A DNA stretch of 64,000 nt from CAVTJL01 sp963735065 (lineage in GTDB: Bacteria > Pseudomonadota > Alphaproteobacteria > Geminicoccales > Geminicoccaceae). Under the pieces are notes generated by a model. The model was not told the origin of the DNA, searched no databases, and saw nothing but the letters and a program-made list of their open reading frames with translations. This document shows positions 61,671-64,000 of this stretch, piece by piece (positions within the stretch are counted from its first letter, which is position 1; each line of letters begins with the position of its first letter). The translations under genes and the position numbers were made by a program. The stretch is taken from contig CAVTJL010000009.1 in NCBI GenBank assembly GCA_963735065.1, positions 69,033-133,032 on the forward strand. Direction: 5' to 3'.

Positions 61671-63328
61671 ATGACGATCATCGATTATCGAACCGAGCCT
61701 GCGCGCTACCGCCATTGGCGCATCGAGCTGGACGGCGAGATCGCCTACCTGATCATGGACGTCGACCAGGCCGGGGGCCTCGGCGACTACGAGCTCAAGC
61801 TCAATTCCTACGATCTTGGCGTCGACATCGAACTCAACGACGCGGTGCAGCGTCTGCGCTTCGAGCACCCGGAAGTGCGCGCCGTCGTCATCAAGTCCGG
61901 CAAGGACAATGTGTTCTGCGCCGGCGCCAATATCCGCATGCTGGGCAAGTCCACGCATCAGCAGAAGGTGAACTTCTGCAAGTTCACCAACGAGACGCGG
62001 TTGTCTATCGAGGATGCCAGCGACAATTCCAGGCAGATCTACATCTGCGCCATCAACGGCAACGCCGCCGGCGGTGGCTACGAGCTGGCGCTCGCCGCCG
62101 ATCACATCATGCTGGTGGACGACCGCCGCTCCGCGGTGGCGCTGCCGGAGACGCCGCTGCTCGCGGTGTTGCCGGGCACCGGCGGGCTCACCCGCGTCAC
62201 CGACAAGCGCAAGGTGCGGCGCGACCGCGCCGACATGTTCTGCTCGATCGAAGAGGGCATCCGTGGCGCCAAGGCGGTCGACTGGCGGCTGGTCGACGAG
62301 GTGGTGCCCAATTCGAAATGGAAGGACGTGGTGGCCGCGCGCGCGCATGAGATCGCCGCGCGCTCCGATCGGCCAACCGACGCCAAAGGCATCAAGCTCA
62401 ATCCGCTCGACCGCAAGATCGAAGCCGACCGCGTGTCCTATTCGCACGTCGACATCGAGATCGACCGCGCGCGCGGACTGGCCACTGTCACCGTGCGCGG
62501 GCCCTCGCAGAATCGTGCCGGCTTCGGTCGAGGCGGCGCATGCGCTGGGCGACACGTTCTGGCCGCTGACCGTCGCGCGCGAGCTGGAAGACGCGATCCT
62601 GCACCTGCGCTCCAACGAGCGCGAGATCGGCGTCGTACTGTTCCGCACCGAAGGCAATGCGCAAGGCCGTGCTGGCGCACGACGATTTTCTCATCAAGGC
62701 CGACAGCGACTGGCTGATGCGCGAGATCCGCCATTACTTCAAGCGCGTGCTCAAGCGCATCGACATGACGCCGCAAGAGCTTCATCGCGCTGATCGAGCC
62801 GGGCTCGTGCTTTGCCGGCACGCTGGCCGAGCTCGCGTTCGCCGCCGACCGTTCGCTGATGCTGGTCGGCACGCGCGAGGGCGACAACCGGCCGCCGGCC
62901 GCGATCACGCTCGGGCAGGCGAATTCGGCCTCTATCCGATGGGCAATGGCCTGACGCGCCTGCAGACGCGTTTTCTCGGCGAGCCCGAGACGCTCGAGAC
63001 ACTCAAGGGCAAGATCGGTGAGCCGATCGAAGGCGAGGAAGCCGCCGAGCTCGGCCTCGTCACCGTGGCCTACGAAGATTTCGACTGGGACGACGAGCTG
63101 CGCATCCTGCTCGAAGAGCGCACCAGCTTCTCGCCCGACGCCATGACCGGCATGGAAGCCAATCTGCGCTTCGCCGGTCCGGAGACCATGGAAACCAAGA
63201 TATTCGGCCGGCTGACCGCCTGGCAGAACTGGATCTTCCAGCGGCCGAACGCCATCGGCGAGCAGGGCGCGCTCAAGCTCTATGGCTCGGGCGTGTCGCC
63301 GACCTTCAATCGAGAAAGAACGGATTAA
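61671..63328 (+). pseudogene. boxC: Benzoyl-CoA-dihydrodiol lyase BoxC, several frameshifts
   Basis: Together about 552 residues, the normal BoxC length. BoxC opens the epoxide made by BoxAB and releases formate. Segments appear in turn in different frames: 61671 to about 62510 (YRTEPARYRHWRIELDGEIA, VFCAGANIRMLGKSTHQQKV); 62510-62655 (VEAAHALGDTFWPLTVAREL); 62657-62772 (VLAHDDFLIKADSDWLMREI); 62775-62930 (KSFIALIEPGSCFAGTLAEL); then to 63328 (FGLYPMGNGLTRLQTRFLGE). Four shifts with no lost conserved block point to sequence errors or very fresh decay. Confidence 0.85.
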
Positions 63329-63376
63329 GGGCGCGTTCCGCGAAGCCACGCCTGGGAAACAACCGGAGGAAGAACC

Positions 63377-64000
63377 ATGGCTATGGACGCAGTCGACTAT
63401 GACGGCCTGATCCCCAACAATGTCGCGCTCGGCGACCCGCGCGTCAAGCGCGCGCTGGAGAAGTGGCATCCCGGCTACATCAACTGGTGGATGGACATGG
63501 GGCCGGAAGGCTTCCAGGAGTCGATGGTCTATCTGCGCACCGCCGTCGGCGTCGATCCCAAGGGCTGGGCAAGTCGATTATGTGCGCATGCCGGAATACC
63601 GCTGGGGCGTCCTGCTGGCGCCGGCGCGCGAGGAGCGCAAGATTCCCTTCGGCACCCACAAGGGCGAAGCCGCCTGGCAGGAAGTGCCGGGCGAATACCG
63701 CGCCATGCTGCGCCGCCTGGTGGTGATCCAGGGCGACACCGAGCCCGCCTCGGTCGAGCAACAGCGCCATCTCGGCAAGACCGCGCCCTCGCTCTACGAC
63801 ATGCGCAACCTGTTCCAGGTGAACGTGGAGGAAGGCCGCCATCTGTGGGCGATGGTCTATCTGCTGCAGAAATATTTCGGCACCGACGGCCGCGAGGAGG
63901 CGGAAGCCCTGCTCGAGCGCCGCTCCGGCGATCCCGACACCCCGCGCATGCTCGGCGCCTTCAACGAGAAGACGCCGGACTGGCTGTCGTTCTTCATGTT
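63377..64000 (+). pseudogene. boxB: Benzoyl-CoA 2,3-epoxidase subunit BoxB (5' part, frameshifted)
   Basis: The ATG at 63377 has GGAGGAAGAA upstream. The first frame (VDYDGLIPNNVALGDPRVKR, ALEKWHPGYINWWMDMGPEG) is the BoxB N-terminus; near 63568 it shifts, and VDYVRMPEYRWGVLLAPARE, RDLVVIQGD-like sequence and LFQVNVEEGRHLWAMVYLLQ continue in another frame to the window end. BoxB is the di-iron subunit that epoxidises benzoyl-CoA; the ENVEEGRHLW-type ExxH site is seen. About half of the gene is inside the window. Confidence 0.85.

Overview
The window is G+C-rich, densely packed DNA of an alphaproteobacterium. The order pyrB-pyrC-plsY-dprA-topA-rnr-rpmG, together with OpgC, DUF1127, an EipB-like protein and a class I PHA synthase, suggests a Rhodospirillales- or Rhizobiales-like soil or water organism. 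No rRNA, tRNA or CRISPR array was recognised. Genus and species cannot be stated.

Layout. 0-4 kb: the 3' end of argJ, mutT, an AEC transporter, an AhpD-like protein, an HNH protein, a lipoprotein and a PRC-barrel protein. 4.3-7 kb: paaABCD for aerobic phenylacetyl-CoA epoxidation, on the minus strand. 7-13 kb: a FecR-like protein paired with a CHASE2 adenylate cyclase, an aldehyde dehydrogenase, a phasin-like protein and a lipoprotein. 13-23.3 kb: the housekeeping block pyrB, pyrC (lacking the catalytic HxH), plsY, a methyltransferase, dprA, topA, rnr and rpmG. 23.5-31.3 kb: a flavin-dependent monooxygenase, an OmpA-like protein, a ROK kinase, an EipB-like protein (frameshifted), a hydroxyacid dehydrogenase and an anti-sigma/ECF sigma pair. 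31.6-41.3 kb: phaC, an RraA-like protein, OpgC, small exported proteins, a HIT protein, a YafY/GST divergent pair with a clear operator, and a LysR/DUF1127 divergent pair. 42-48.6 kb: a two-component system, two methyltransferases, an enolase-superfamily/DHDPS-family operon and a gene split over three frames. 49-51.1 kb: a tandem duplication of an exported dienelactone-hydrolase-like gene. 51.2-54 kb: an accessory patch with an IS110 remnant and a membrane AraC-type regulator. 54.6-58.5 kb: a PhzF enzyme, an orphan receiver protein, a DUF2934 protein and a fasciclin protein. 59.2-61.4 kb: an accessory island with vapBC, a DUF2283 gene carrying a nonsense codon, an A+T-rich HEPN-domain gene and a truncated BoxR-like regulator. 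61.7-64 kb: boxC and boxB for aerobic benzoyl-CoA degradation, broken by several frameshifts.

How the genes work together. Two CoA-thioester epoxidation routes for aromatic compounds (paa and box) lie at opposite ends of the window. PHA synthase and the phasin-like protein point to carbon storage. The FecR/cyclase pair, the ECF sigma/anti-sigma pair and the two-component system are envelope or environmental sensors. The accessory island at 59-61 kb is the least familiar part. Many frameshifts leave the conserved protein sequence intact in another frame (topA tail, eipB, the 48 kb gene, boxR, boxC, boxB). That pattern fits either indel errors in a draft or metagenomic assembly or very recent gene decay, and it must be settled before any of these genes is called lost.
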